DNA of 48,825 nucleotides. Source: Clostridiaceae bacterium (GTDB lineage Bacteria > Bacillota > Clostridia > Lachnospirales > Lachnospiraceae). Shown here one piece after another: positions 33,001-40,798 of this stretch (position 1 is the first letter of the stretch; each line of letters opens with the position of its first letter). The DNA is taken from positions 1 through 48,825 of the forward strand of contig QXWR01000039.1 in the NCBI GenBank assembly GCA_009911065.1. Reading direction: 5' to 3'. The notes beneath the pieces were generated by a model. That model was not told where the DNA came from. It did no database searches and saw only the letters and a list, made by a program, of their open reading frames with translations. The position numbers and the translations under genes were made by a program.

Positions 33001-36000
33001 CAAATATAACAGCAAATATAAGCCGGGAAAACCAACAAAAGTAACGTTGACCTTTGATGAGGCTGTAAAGGCATATGTGGATTACAATGCTCCGGAATGG
33101 ACCAGAGTGGAGGGTTTTGGAACCGGAAAAACGTTTACTGCTACAATTACTCCTGGTGATGACAGCCTGACCATTGGAATTGGAGACCTGAATGGAAACA
33201 GCAAAGTGAAGCTGCTGAGTGTGAAAGTGGAGCAGGAGGCGGAAAAGATTACAGAATTTACGGCTGTTAATCAGAAGTTTGCAACCAGTTTTAGCGCATA
33301 TAATGAAAAATTTGTAAAGGGTTATCCAGTTACAATAACCTTGACGTTTGATAAAGATGTAGTTGGAAGTGTTGGATACCATAAGGATGGGACGTTGGAG
33401 GAGATGGTGGATTCCGGCACAAGTTTAGGTAAGGTGCTGACAAAAACCTTTACTCCAGGAGATGATGAACTGACGGTTTGGGTTGCGGACATGGGTGGAA
33501 ATACCTCTGTAAATTTGACGGATATTCAAGTGGAACAGACCATAAATCCCATTTACACCTTTCAACATTCCTGGGGTGGAGAAGGCGACACATTTAGCGG
33601 TAAAATCACGGACTATTGCAGTGACTATGAGATTGGTGATAAAGTAAAAATTACTGCTGTCTTTGATAAAGATTCTCAGGTGAAAATAATCGCAGGTTCC
33701 GGCGGTGAAGGGAAAGAAATTACAGCAACCGGAACAAGGGTGAATCTTGTAACTGTGCCAGGAGCAGATGGATTTGGCATTCAGGCAGGAGATGACAGTA
33801 AGCTGCCTCTTGGACTTTTGGATGTCATGGTGGAGATTGTAAAAAAGGCTGAGCCAGTGGAAGCAATCCATAAATTTATGGAAGCCTGGGCAGGGTTTGA
33901 GACGGATTTTCGTACTTATAACAATAATTTTAAGGCAGGGCAGGAAACGATTGTAACGTTGACTTTTGATCGGTCAGCTCATGTACAGACTGCATTTAAA
34001 ACAGCAAATTCCGATTGGGACGTTCGCTCTGGAAGTGGAAAAGAGGTGGTACTGAAAGTTACACCAAAGGAAGATTACATGAATATCCAGATTACTGATA
34101 TGGGAGGAGAGACTGCCATTCATCTGTTATCCATTCAGGTGGAGCAAAATTCGTCCGAACCAGAAGGACTGCATGAGTTTACATCTGCCTGGTCAGGGAT
34201 AGAGTATGCTTTAAGCGAATATAATCCAGACTTTAAGGCAGGGGAGGAGACAACCGTAACACTGACCTTTGATAAAGAGGCAAATGCCCAGATGGCGTTT
34301 AAAACCGAAGCATCCAGCTGGGACACCCATGGAGGAACCGGGAAAGAAGTGACAGCAACCGTAACGCCAAAGGAAGATTATATTAATATTCAGATTACGG
34401 ATATGGCAGGAGAAACATCGATTAAACTGCTTTCGGTTAAAGTGGAGCAGAATGTGTCCGAACCAGAAGGATTACATGAGTTTACATCTGCCTGGTCAGG
34501 GGTAGAGTACGCGTTAAGTGAATATAATCCGGATTTTAAGGCAGGGGAAGAGACGACGGTGACACTGACCTTTGATAAAGAGGCAAATGCTCAGATGGCG
34601 TTTAAGACCGAAGCATCCAGCTGGGACACCCATGGAGGAACCGGGAAAGAAGTGACAGCAACCGTAACGCCGAAGGAAGATTATATTAACATTCAAATCA
34701 CGGATATGGCGGGAGAAACATCGATTAAACTGCTTTCGGTTAAAGTGGAGCAGAATGTGTCCGAACCAGAAGGATTACATGAGTTTACATCTGCCTGGTC
34801 AGGGGTAGAGTACGCGTTAAGTGAATATAATCCGGATTTTAAGGCAGGGGAAGAGACGACGGTGACACTGACCTTTGATAAAGAGGCAAACGCCCAGATG
34901 GCGTTTAAAACCGAAGCATCCAGCTGGGACACCCATGGAGGAACCGGGAAAGAAGTGACGGCAACCATAACGCCGAAGGAAGATTATATTAACATTCAAA
35001 TCACGGATATGGCAGGAGAAACATCGATAAAACTGCTTTCGGTTAAAGTGGAGCAAAATGTGTCCGAACCAGAAGGATTACATGAGTTTACATCTGCCTG
35101 GTCAGGGGTAGAGTACGCGTTAAGTGAATATAATCCGGATTTTAAGGCAGGAGAAGAGACGACAGTAACACTGACCTTTGATAAAGAGGCGAAGGCCCAG
35201 ATGGCGTTTAAGACCGAAGCATCCACTTGGGATACCTATGGAGGAACCGGGAAAGAGGTGACGGCAACCGTAACGCCGAAGGAAGATTATATTAACATTC
35301 AAATCACGGATATGGCGGGAGAAAGTTCTTTTAAATTAGTAAGTGTGGAAGTAATACAAGAATCAACGGCATCTATCATGACTCTGGAAGACTTCATTCT
35401 TCAGGAGGACCCGGTCTATACCTTTACTTCTTTAGAGACCATCCATCTGAATCTGGCGGATTACTGGGATGAATACGAGATCGGGCAAGATGTGAAAGTA
35501 GAATTAAATTTATTCTCAGATGGTAAATTCCGTGCCATGGCAGAAGATGCAGACTATGTTATTGCAACTAGCTCCAACGCGAAGGCGCTAAAGGCAACTG
35601 CCTCCAATGCAACGCCATCTAATGCAAAGGGAACTAATGATGACCTTGTTTTTGAAAGTGATGAAGATGGTGTGTTGACTATCAAATGGGAAGGGAAGCC
35701 GAAATCCGGAGAGATTGCAGTGACCATTCTTGATATGGAGGGAGAACAAATTCAGATTGACAGCATAGACGTGACAGAAATAAAAGAGGCAGAGTCAGTC
35801 AGGAAGGCTGTAGTTTCAGCGGCAAACAATATGGCAGCAACGAATTTCCCGGACAAAGCATCTGAAAAAGAGGAAGAGGAGACTTCCGTGGAACAGGAGC
35901 CAGCAAAAAAGGAGGAGGATGCGGCAGAGTTTGCTGACGAATATAAAGAGCAAGACCCAAAAGACCAAGAATCAAAAAAGGATATACAAGGAGAAGCGGC

Positions 36001-36067
36001 GCAAAAACCAGAAGAATCAAAGGATACAGATAATGAAGCCAGCGAGCTGGACGAAAAAGAGGTATAA
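30020..36067 (+). CDS. 2,015-residue secreted modular protein with about 12 repeated beta-sandwich-like modules, no catalytic domain seen
   Basis: It has a signal peptide (about 10-35, ending SVCAAS) and an acidic linker, then modules of one type (A, about 97 residues) at about 101, 205, 719, 979, 1076, 1177, 1283, 1384, 1485, 1586 and 1687, and a degenerate one at about 1799. Type A reads W-x-G near the start, Y(N)P(D)F(K)AGEE, VTLTF, a second Trp about 46 residues after the first, and DYINIQITDM. A second type (B) occurs at about 320, 445 and perhaps 600. A 150-residue domain ending SKFSRFAIVY lies at about 820-970. The tail has SNA repeats and about 70 charged residues, with no LPXTG and no membrane helix. 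It follows the mannanase by about 100 bases with AGGAGG. Conserved aromatics suggest glycan binding; function is unproven. Confidence 0.8.
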   Translation: MKYIARLWENMLARRTLSMVLCLTLAVTSASVCAASTNQLVQETRAAGEKENESESKEAERTKEEESMAHNPVSDSASPMEGEPLTDDREEEEEEEDTRCLHEFTSLWVGYECKLTDYVDGYEPGDEVRIEASFNQSVTSQIGLYIDGAWNSFRGEGKKRNITLVPDSDYLNIQISDLKGLSSVNLTDISVEIVRKGEADLGNYLHKFTGLWQGFETKFSDFNPDYEPGDEIRVTVNFSKYVSSQLGMNLNGQWSTLTGDGKEISKVVTPDNDYLNIQITDMWANYKIGVISIGVEIVKKGPGVQNNEDWNHWGSSRMEPTQYTEPGDYLLFSGDANEKYETHDGWILDCADTDWLTLTYSCVAEHENWGILGWGATIDGEWKDGPGYSADSVDSTKEVTCTFSVNYLRRMMKITPESNVSYLNLGAYSDGRIEELTLHVGSEIPRDMHLFQNGAVNQAWNCTDIERILNAPDDQYICVQYTCATSTFENWTVLTWGASVNGEWRNGKSYKTSYHEATRNHFFSMRMDVFRRMLGLSWDVKVDSIQLSAYNDARILDIWFSDNPVDDPGDSKKEKVVREAPYNSPNKGTYDSVAKDEGEEYPQDTTLDAWEWKDIKNWKEIAKSLKKGVYIVIEYEAEEGIEPNLQFTMSDGKQQGVTPTYLADGQAVFSYEDIQNFLPDYLIPQEISNMQVSSGDGTMTVKKIKVVKNEKELAEEEIAVLTNSWSGFSTQISKWHSGYQVGDTVKVTVTFDKKIPSAIAFHTKGAWNISGYVNANTITRTAKPDDDYLGIQIGEIPKNMRYAKIMDIKVEIEGKVNYNDYVQLTGDRSMGILADTKENAATAVLTDEEINQGAKVIFETARGMLTAGEKAQVAALFGEQAENIKVAKVPDITVYKEEEGKRTKIEETYEPVSFKVPVPDELLGKGYDFAVVREHKGELAFLGDLDGNESTVTFASSKFSRFAIVYGDSGVFDETSGAITVFRSEWNGFTTSFSKYNSKYKPGKPTKVTLTFDEAVKAYVDYNAPEWTRVEGFGTGKTFTATITPGDDSLTIGIGDLNGNSKVKLLSVKVEQEAEKITEFTAVNQKFATSFSAYNEKFVKGYPVTITLTFDKDVVGSVGYHKDGTLEEMVDSGTSLGKVLTKTFTPGDDELTVWVADMGGNTSVNLTDIQVEQTINPIYTFQHSWGGEGDTFSGKITDYCSDYEIGDKVKITAVFDKDSQVKIIAGSGGEGKEITATGTRVNLVTVPGADGFGIQAGDDSKLPLGLLDVMVEIVKKAEPVEAIHKFMEAWAGFETDFRTYNNNFKAGQETIVTLTFDRSAHVQTAFKTANSDWDVRSGSGKEVVLKVTPKEDYMNIQITDMGGETAIHLLSIQVEQNSSEPEGLHEFTSAWSGIEYALSEYNPDFKAGEETTVTLTFDKEANAQMAFKTEASSWDTHGGTGKEVTATVTPKEDYINIQITDMAGETSIKLLSVKVEQNVSEPEGLHEFTSAWSGVEYALSEYNPDFKAGEETTVTLTFDKEANAQMAFKTEASSWDTHGGTGKEVTATVTPKEDYINIQITDMAGETSIKLLSVKVEQNVSEPEGLHEFTSAWSGVEYALSEYNPDFKAGEETTVTLTFDKEANAQMAFKTEASSWDTHGGTGKEVTATITPKEDYINIQITDMAGETSIKLLSVKVEQNVSEPEGLHEFTSAWSGVEYALSEYNPDFKAGEETTVTLTFDKEAKAQMAFKTEASTWDTYGGTGKEVTATVTPKEDYINIQITDMAGESSFKLVSVEVIQESTASIMTLEDFILQEDPVYTFTSLETIHLNLADYWDEYEIGQDVKVELNLFSDGKFRAMAEDADYVIATSSNAKALKATASNATPSNAKGTNDDLVFESDEDGVLTIKWEGKPKSGEIAVTILDMEGEQIQIDSIDVTEIKEAESVRKAVVSAANNMAATNFPDKASEKEEEETSVEQEPAKKEEDAAEFADEYKEQDPKDQESKKDIQGEAAQKPEESKDTDNEASELDEKEV
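34172..35383 (+). repeat. Four nearly identical tandem 303-bp repeats
   Basis: The units begin at 34,172, 34,475, 34,778 and 35,081, exactly 303 bases (101 codons) apart, and encode modules 8-11 of the large secreted protein. Protein units differ at only a few positions (for example SSWDTHGG against STWDTYGG in the last). DNA differences are mostly silent. The unit before (from about 33,869) is clearly related but diverged. Confidence 0.92.
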
Positions 36068-36076
36068 AAATATTTC

Positions 36077-36101
36077 CTGACAGAAAGCATTTTTCAGACA
36101 C
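36077..36101. mobile_element. Solo end of the small inverted-repeat element
   Basis: This stretch matches 23 of 25 bases of the right end of the element at 48,530-48,554 (AAAGCA, then TTTTCAGACAC). It starts ten bases after the stop of the large modular gene. No second end is seen nearby. Confidence 0.55.
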
Positions 36102-36111
36102 AGTCGGGTTG

Positions 36112-36151
36112 TCAAGAAGGCAGGTAGCGACATTTGCACCTGCCTTCTTGA
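36112..36151. terminator. Perfect 14-bp stem hairpin between converging genes
   Basis: TCAAGAAGGCAGGT (36,112-36,125) and its exact complement (36,138-36,151) enclose a 12-base loop. It lies between the end of the plus-strand modular gene and the end of the minus-strand Rpn remnant, where a bidirectional terminator is expected. There is no T run, so intrinsic termination is not certain. Confidence 0.5.
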
Positions 36152-36175
36152 TTCAGACAGCTTTGTAAGCTAAGC

Positions 36176-36742
36176 TTAGAGATGAAATTCTTTCAGCAAT
36201 CTGCGCTGATATTTCTTGTCTCTTGCAGCTTTCGTAATATCATCAATACGGTTAGCATTGGCCAACAGGATGTTGAGACGATTAATTCGGTTTTCTCCAT
36301 CAATCTGGCCTTTTTTTATGCCTTTATCAAAACCATCCTTCATGAGCATTTTTCCAAGGGTGGACATATTAAAAACCTCCTTCATTTGTTTCATTTCGTT
36401 ATGTTTTAAAAATTTCCTTGCTAATGTGAATAAAACTGACTCCATATGGAGCACATCTTCCGAGGAAAGGGATTCCTGTTGGTTCTGAATCAACAACAAA
36501 CTACGTTTGATTCGTTCTTGCTGTGACATTTGTCCATCCATCAAAGGAGTCAGAAGAAGAAACAGTTCCTGACGACACAGAGCAGAACTTCGCTGTTTTT
36601 TCTCCAATTGGTGAATGAGAAGATCTGCATTTTGGTCCTTTAATCGGACAAGGTGAACTTGATATACATTTTGCCCCTGTACCAGTTTGTCTTTTATCTT
36701 TTTCACACGGGAGCTGCATAGTACATAAGTGGTTACGTCCAC
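36176..36742 (-). pseudogene. Rpn-family (PD-(D/E)XK, transposase_31-like) protein, N-terminal catalytic part missing
   Basis: The 188 residues carry the C-terminal half of an Rpn-type protein as found in many Lachnospiraceae: VTTYVLCSSRVKKIKDKL, then LFLLLTPLMDGQMSQQERIK, FNMSTLGKMLMKDGFDKGIK and the end YQRRLLKEF. The nuclease core that should precede them is absent. Upstream, an AAAGGAGG with ATG is followed within a few codons by a stop or the wrong frame, pointing to an internal deletion near 36,745. Full-length members promote DNA breakage and recombination in the E. coli RpnA family. This copy cannot cut DNA. Confidence 0.65.
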
Positions 36743-37332
36743 TTTGTAGTAATAACTGATGATTATTTGTCATTGTCCATAATCCTCCTTTGCAGGAGCA
36801 CATAAGGAACTGTCTTAATTATAACGTTTTTTTATGTACCGGACAATAGTTTCCTGCTTTAATTTGTATAGAATTGTATTGAAGTGAATGAAAGGATACC
36901 GTTCATGGAGCGGAAAACGGTTTAAGGCCAGATGAAAAATCAGATAACTGCTTTTATGCCGAAAGCATAATAGAACTATTTTTTACTTTAACATACATGA
37001 AAAATCAGGTGAGTTTTTAAAAACGATAAAGAAGATCAACATGGAAAAAAGATATTCCTGTCAGACAGTTCCAGATAGAATGTGCATTTCATATTCGGTA
37101 AAAAAATTATATCATATATTTTGTGGATAAGCAAATAAAAATTGAAGACGGATGAAAAGATGGCTGATACATGGATTGTGGCATAAATAAATTAAAATAA
37201 AAAATTAATTTAATTTAAGAAAATATATTAAGTTAAAAAATAAAAATAACCTAAAAATATAGTGATAATATATAAAAATACACGGTTTTACAGTGCTATA
37301 TTAACAAAAATGAAAAAGAACACACTTTGCTA
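36743..37332. other. Gene-free AT-rich regulatory stretch
   Basis: No credible coding region is seen. The stretch contains the abandoned start of the Rpn gene (around 36,770-36,790), a small hairpin TTATGC/GCATAA near 36,954-36,970, and AT tracts with TTTAATTTAAG and TTAAGTTAAAA (37,209-37,240) that also occur upstream of the solute-binding gene. It probably carries regulatory sites for the GH36 unit. Confidence 0.5.
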
Positions 37333-37361
37333 TTGAAATTAAATCATATTAATATTATAAT
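37333..37361 (+). promoter_or_regulatory. Sigma-A promoter of mannan unit 2
   Basis: TTGAAA (37,333-37,338), 17 bases, then TATAAT (37,356-37,361). The 20 bases at 37,350-37,369 are identical to the unit 1 promoter, and CTATTGAAATT around the -35 is shared. The left arm of the inverted repeat is less perfect than in unit 1. Confidence 0.75.
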
Positions 37362-37390
37362 TAAATTAATTCGTGTGGAGTCAAAAATTT

Positions 37391-37432
37391 ATGTTTGATG
37401 ATGAATGGAAATACGGGAAAATTTGTTTTTAG
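37391..37432 (+). CDS. 13-residue leader peptide upstream of GH36
   Basis: ATG with TGGAG ten bases upstream opens a short frame, MFDDEWKYGKICF, that ends in TAG exactly at the start of the GH36 ribosome site (AGGAGGG at 37,431-37,437). This layout lets translation of the leader open or deliver ribosomes to the GH36 start. It is too short to prove by sequence. Confidence 0.4.
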   Translation: MFDDEWKYGKICF

Positions 37433-37445
37433 GAGGGCAAAAGGA

Positions 37446-39704
37446 ATGGGAATTGAGTATTTGGAGGGTGAAGGATTATTTCGGCTCACAGCCCAAGATA
37501 CGGAATATGTAATCGGAATAGGGGATGGAAAATATGTGGGGCATGTTTATTATGGAAAGAAGATAGAAGACAACCGGTGCGGTTATCTAATGAGGACAGA
37601 GGAAGCGCCTTTTGTTCCTTCCAAGAATCTGCGGGAAAAGTGTTCCTTTGCAGATGCATTTCCCACAGAATATTCTACTTGGGGAATGGGAGATTACCGG
37701 GACAGCTGCCTGAATGTGCGAAGCAGCGATGGCTGCCGGGGATGTGAACTGCATTATAAGAGGTATCGGATTCTGGAAGGAAAGCCAGAGCTGCCGGGAA
37801 TGCCAGCTACTTTTTGCAGGGATGATGGCGGACAGGGAATGACTTTGGAGTTGGAATGCCGGGATGAAGTGCTGGGCCTGAAGGTGATTTTAAGATATAG
37901 TGTGTTTGAAGACAGCGCAGCTGTCATACGAAGTGTGGAGCTGACCAATGAAGGGGACAAACCTTTGTATCTGGAGCGGGTTTTGACTGCATGTATGGAT
38001 ATGGATATGGAAGAGGGGGATTTATTGACCCTTGGAGGTTCCTGGGCAAGGGAACGTCACATGGTCCGCCGTCCTCTGGCTTTTGGAAAGCAGATGGTGT
38101 CTTCTTTTCGCGGAGAATCCGGGCATCAGGATCACCCATTTTTGGCAGTCATGGGGCCAAATGCAGGACAAGACCAGGGTGAAGTTTATGCCATGCATTT
38201 TGTCTATTCGGGGAATTTTATGGCAGAGGCAGAGATGAGCCAGTTTGGCAGTGTGCGGCTTTTGATGGGGATTCATCCGGAAGGATTTGAGTGGGTGTTA
38301 AATCCAGGGGACACCTTTGTGACTCCGGAAGTAGTGTGTGTATATTCCGACCAGGGATTAGGGAAGATGACTCATATTTTCCATGATCTGTATCGGGGAC
38401 ATCTTATCCGCAGTCCCTATCTTCACAGAAAACGCCCCATTTTGATTAACAACTGGGAAGCAACCTATTTTGACTTTAACACAGAGAAGCTTTTGGAAAT
38501 CGCCAAAGAGGCCAAAAAACGCGGTATAGAAATGCTGGTTATGGATGACGGTTGGTTTGGGGACCGAAATACAGATGAAGGTTCTTTGGGAGACTGGCAG
38601 GTTAATGAGAAAAAACTGCCTGGGGGGCTGACTTATTTGGTGGAACAAATCAGAGCGCTGGGAATGGAGTTTGGCATCTGGTTTGAGCCGGAGATGGTTT
38701 CTCCTGATTCCAATTTATACCGGACTCATCCAGACTGGGCAGTCTGCATTCCAGAAAGAGAACCTGTACAGAGTCGGGCGCAGTATGTTCTTGATTTGTC
38801 TCGTCCAGAGGTGGTGGATTATGTATATGAGTCTGTAGCTCGGATTCTTAGGAGTGGGCCGATTTCCTATGTAAAGTGGGATATGAACCGTCAGATGTCA
38901 GACATAGGAAGCGCCTGTTTGGGGAAAGAACATCAGGGAGAACTGTTTCATCGGTACATATTAGGAGTGTATGAACTGCAAAAACGGCTGACAAGAGAAT
39001 TTCCAGAGCTTTTGCTGGAAAATTGTGCCAGCGGCGGAGCGCGGTTTGATCCGGGAATGTTATATTACAGTCCACAGATCTGGTGTTCCGATGACACAGA
39101 TGCCATAGAGCGTCTGGCAATTCAAGAGGGGACCTCACTTTTGTATCCTCTTTGCACCATAGGAGCACATGTAAGTGCATGTCCCAACCATATTGTGGGA
39201 AGGGTGACGCCTTTTGAAACCCGCGGTCATGTGGCCATGGCAGGAACCTTTGGCTATGAACTGGATATTACCAAGCTGTCCCAAGCAGAAAAGGAGATGG
39301 TGGAAGAGCAGGTAAAAATGGTTCATCGGTTCCAGCCTTTAGTCCAGGAAGGAGACTACTACCGGGTTGCATCCTGGCAGGAAAATCATAAATATGACAG
39401 TTGGCAGGTGGTTTCCAAAGATAAAACCGAGGCTCTTTTGACTTATGTTCAGGTGTTGGCACAACCCAACTGGCACAGCCGGAAGATTCTTCTCAAAGGG
39501 CTTAATCCAAATGCAGAGTATCAGTTGGAATTGATTGTGCAGGATAAGACAAAGTCTGGAGAAATGGAACAAAAGTTTACCGGAAAGGTGTATAAAGGGA
39601 GTCTTTTGATGTATGGAGGAATTTTGATTCCCAGGATGCAGGGAGATTTTACAAGTATAATGATTTATCTCAAGGCGAAAGCTTCAGCACCTAAAACCAA
39701 TTAA
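37446..39704 (+). CDS. GH36 alpha-galactosidase
   Basis: This 752-residue cytoplasmic enzyme starts MGIEYLEGEG; this ATG has AGGAGGG eight bases upstream, while an earlier in-frame TTG/ATG run at 37,395-37,403 has none. The layout is an N-terminal beta-supersandwich (about 1-330) and a TIM barrel with MDDGWFGDR, VKWDMNRQ (nucleophile Asp479), ENCASGGARFDPGML and WCSDDTDAIERL (acid/base Asp549), then a C-terminal beta-sheet. Positions match characterised clostridial and lactobacillar GH36 enzymes closely. It removes alpha-1,6-galactose from imported galactomannan oligosaccharides so that the phosphorylases can act. It is the first enzyme of unit 2. Confidence 0.93.
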   Translation: MGIEYLEGEGLFRLTAQDTEYVIGIGDGKYVGHVYYGKKIEDNRCGYLMRTEEAPFVPSKNLREKCSFADAFPTEYSTWGMGDYRDSCLNVRSSDGCRGCELHYKRYRILEGKPELPGMPATFCRDDGGQGMTLELECRDEVLGLKVILRYSVFEDSAAVIRSVELTNEGDKPLYLERVLTACMDMDMEEGDLLTLGGSWARERHMVRRPLAFGKQMVSSFRGESGHQDHPFLAVMGPNAGQDQGEVYAMHFVYSGNFMAEAEMSQFGSVRLLMGIHPEGFEWVLNPGDTFVTPEVVCVYSDQGLGKMTHIFHDLYRGHLIRSPYLHRKRPILINNWEATYFDFNTEKLLEIAKEAKKRGIEMLVMDDGWFGDRNTDEGSLGDWQVNEKKLPGGLTYLVEQIRALGMEFGIWFEPEMVSPDSNLYRTHPDWAVCIPEREPVQSRAQYVLDLSRPEVVDYVYESVARILRSGPISYVKWDMNRQMSDIGSACLGKEHQGELFHRYILGVYELQKRLTREFPELLLENCASGGARFDPGMLYYSPQIWCSDDTDAIERLAIQEGTSLLYPLCTIGAHVSACPNHIVGRVTPFETRGHVAMAGTFGYELDITKLSQAEKEMVEEQVKMVHRFQPLVQEGDYYRVASWQENHKYDSWQVVSKDKTEALLTYVQVLAQPNWHSRKILLKGLNPNAEYQLELIVQDKTKSGEMEQKFTGKVYKGSLLMYGGILIPRMQGDFTSIMIYLKAKASAPKTN

Positions 39705-39767
39705 AAAGAATTATGCCAAATGAGTTTGAAAGATTTTTAATAGAAAAAGATTTGGGAGGATAGAAAA

Positions 39768-40781
39768 ATGAAGATCATTGCACCAACCATTCATAATATG
39801 CCATGGCAAGAGCCAGAGAAAAAACCAGTGGATGCCCCAGTGTGGAGATACAGAGAAAATCCGGTGATTGGGAGAAATCCAATAAAAGGAGTCAGCAGGA
39901 TTTTTAATTCGGCTGTAGTTCCCTTTGAGGACGGGTTTATCGGCGTGTTTCGGGGAGAGCAGGTAAATGGGGTTCCCTATATTTATATGGGAAGAAGCCA
40001 GGATGGAATCCACTGGGATTTTCAGGAAGAAAAGATTCATTTTGTAGATGAAAAGGGTCAGGAGTTTATGCCCAAATATGCCTATGATCCTCGTCTGGTA
40101 AAGGTGGAAGATACTTATTATGTGATCTGGTGTCAGGACTTTTATGGAGCAGCCATTGGTATGGCAAAAACAACAGATTTTAAGCGGTTTGAACGGCTGG
40201 AGAATCCCTTTTTGCCATTTAATCGGAATGCGGTGTTGTTTCCAAGAAAAATAAACGGAAATTTTGTAATGCTGTCTCGGCCCAGTGACAGTGGTCATAC
40301 GCCTTTTGGGGACATTTTCTTAAGCGAAAGCCCGGATTTGGTATATTGGGGAAAACATCGCCATGTGATGGAAAAAGGAGAAGAATGGTGGCAGGTGTTA
40401 AAGATCGGAGGGGGAGCTGCTCCTATTGAGACTGATGAGGGCTGGCTGCTGTTCTATCATGGAGTGACGGGAACCTGCAATGGATATGTATACAGTATTG
40501 GAGGCGCCATATTGGATATTGACCAACCTTCTATAGTAAAATACCGGTGTGAAAATTTCCTTCTCACGCCAGAAGAATGGTATGAAGAGCGGGGATTTGT
40601 GCCAAATGTATGTTTCCCATGCGCCACTGTCTGCGATCCAAAGGATGGACGAATTGCAATTTATTATGGGGCGGCAGATAGTTATATTGGGCTGGCCTTT
40701 ACCAGAGCAGATGAGATTAGCGCTTATATAAAAGAACACAACAGATTAACGGAAAGCGACCGGGAGATTGGGATGCGATAA
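39768..40781 (+). CDS. GH130 beta-1,4-mannooligosaccharide phosphorylase
   Basis: This 337-residue enzyme has the five-bladed propeller signatures of GH130: NPVIGRNPIKGVSRIFNSAV, FRGEQVNG, YAYDPRLVKVED with the proton-donor Asp107, SRPSDSGHTPFGD and LLFYHGVTGTCNGYVYSIG. Length and motifs fit the group that phosphorolyses mannooligosaccharides from the non-reducing end to alpha-mannose-1-phosphate and a shorter chain (EC 2.4.1.319). GGGAGG precedes the ATG. It is the second of the enzyme set and is paired with another GH130 of the other specificity two genes later. No signal peptide. Confidence 0.9.
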   Translation: MKIIAPTIHNMPWQEPEKKPVDAPVWRYRENPVIGRNPIKGVSRIFNSAVVPFEDGFIGVFRGEQVNGVPYIYMGRSQDGIHWDFQEEKIHFVDEKGQEFMPKYAYDPRLVKVEDTYYVIWCQDFYGAAIGMAKTTDFKRFERLENPFLPFNRNAVLFPRKINGNFVMLSRPSDSGHTPFGDIFLSESPDLVYWGKHRHVMEKGEEWWQVLKIGGGAAPIETDEGWLLFYHGVTGTCNGYVYSIGGAILDIDQPSIVKYRCENFLLTPEEWYEERGFVPNVCFPCATVCDPKDGRIAIYYGAADSYIGLAFTRADEISAYIKEHNRLTESDREIGMR

Positions 40782-40798
40782 AATGAGAAGGGAGCAAA

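Noticed and set aside
34172..35383. Regular repeats that might suggest a CRISPR array
   Set aside because: Units are 303 bp, coding and contiguous, with no spacers; there are no cas genes in the window.
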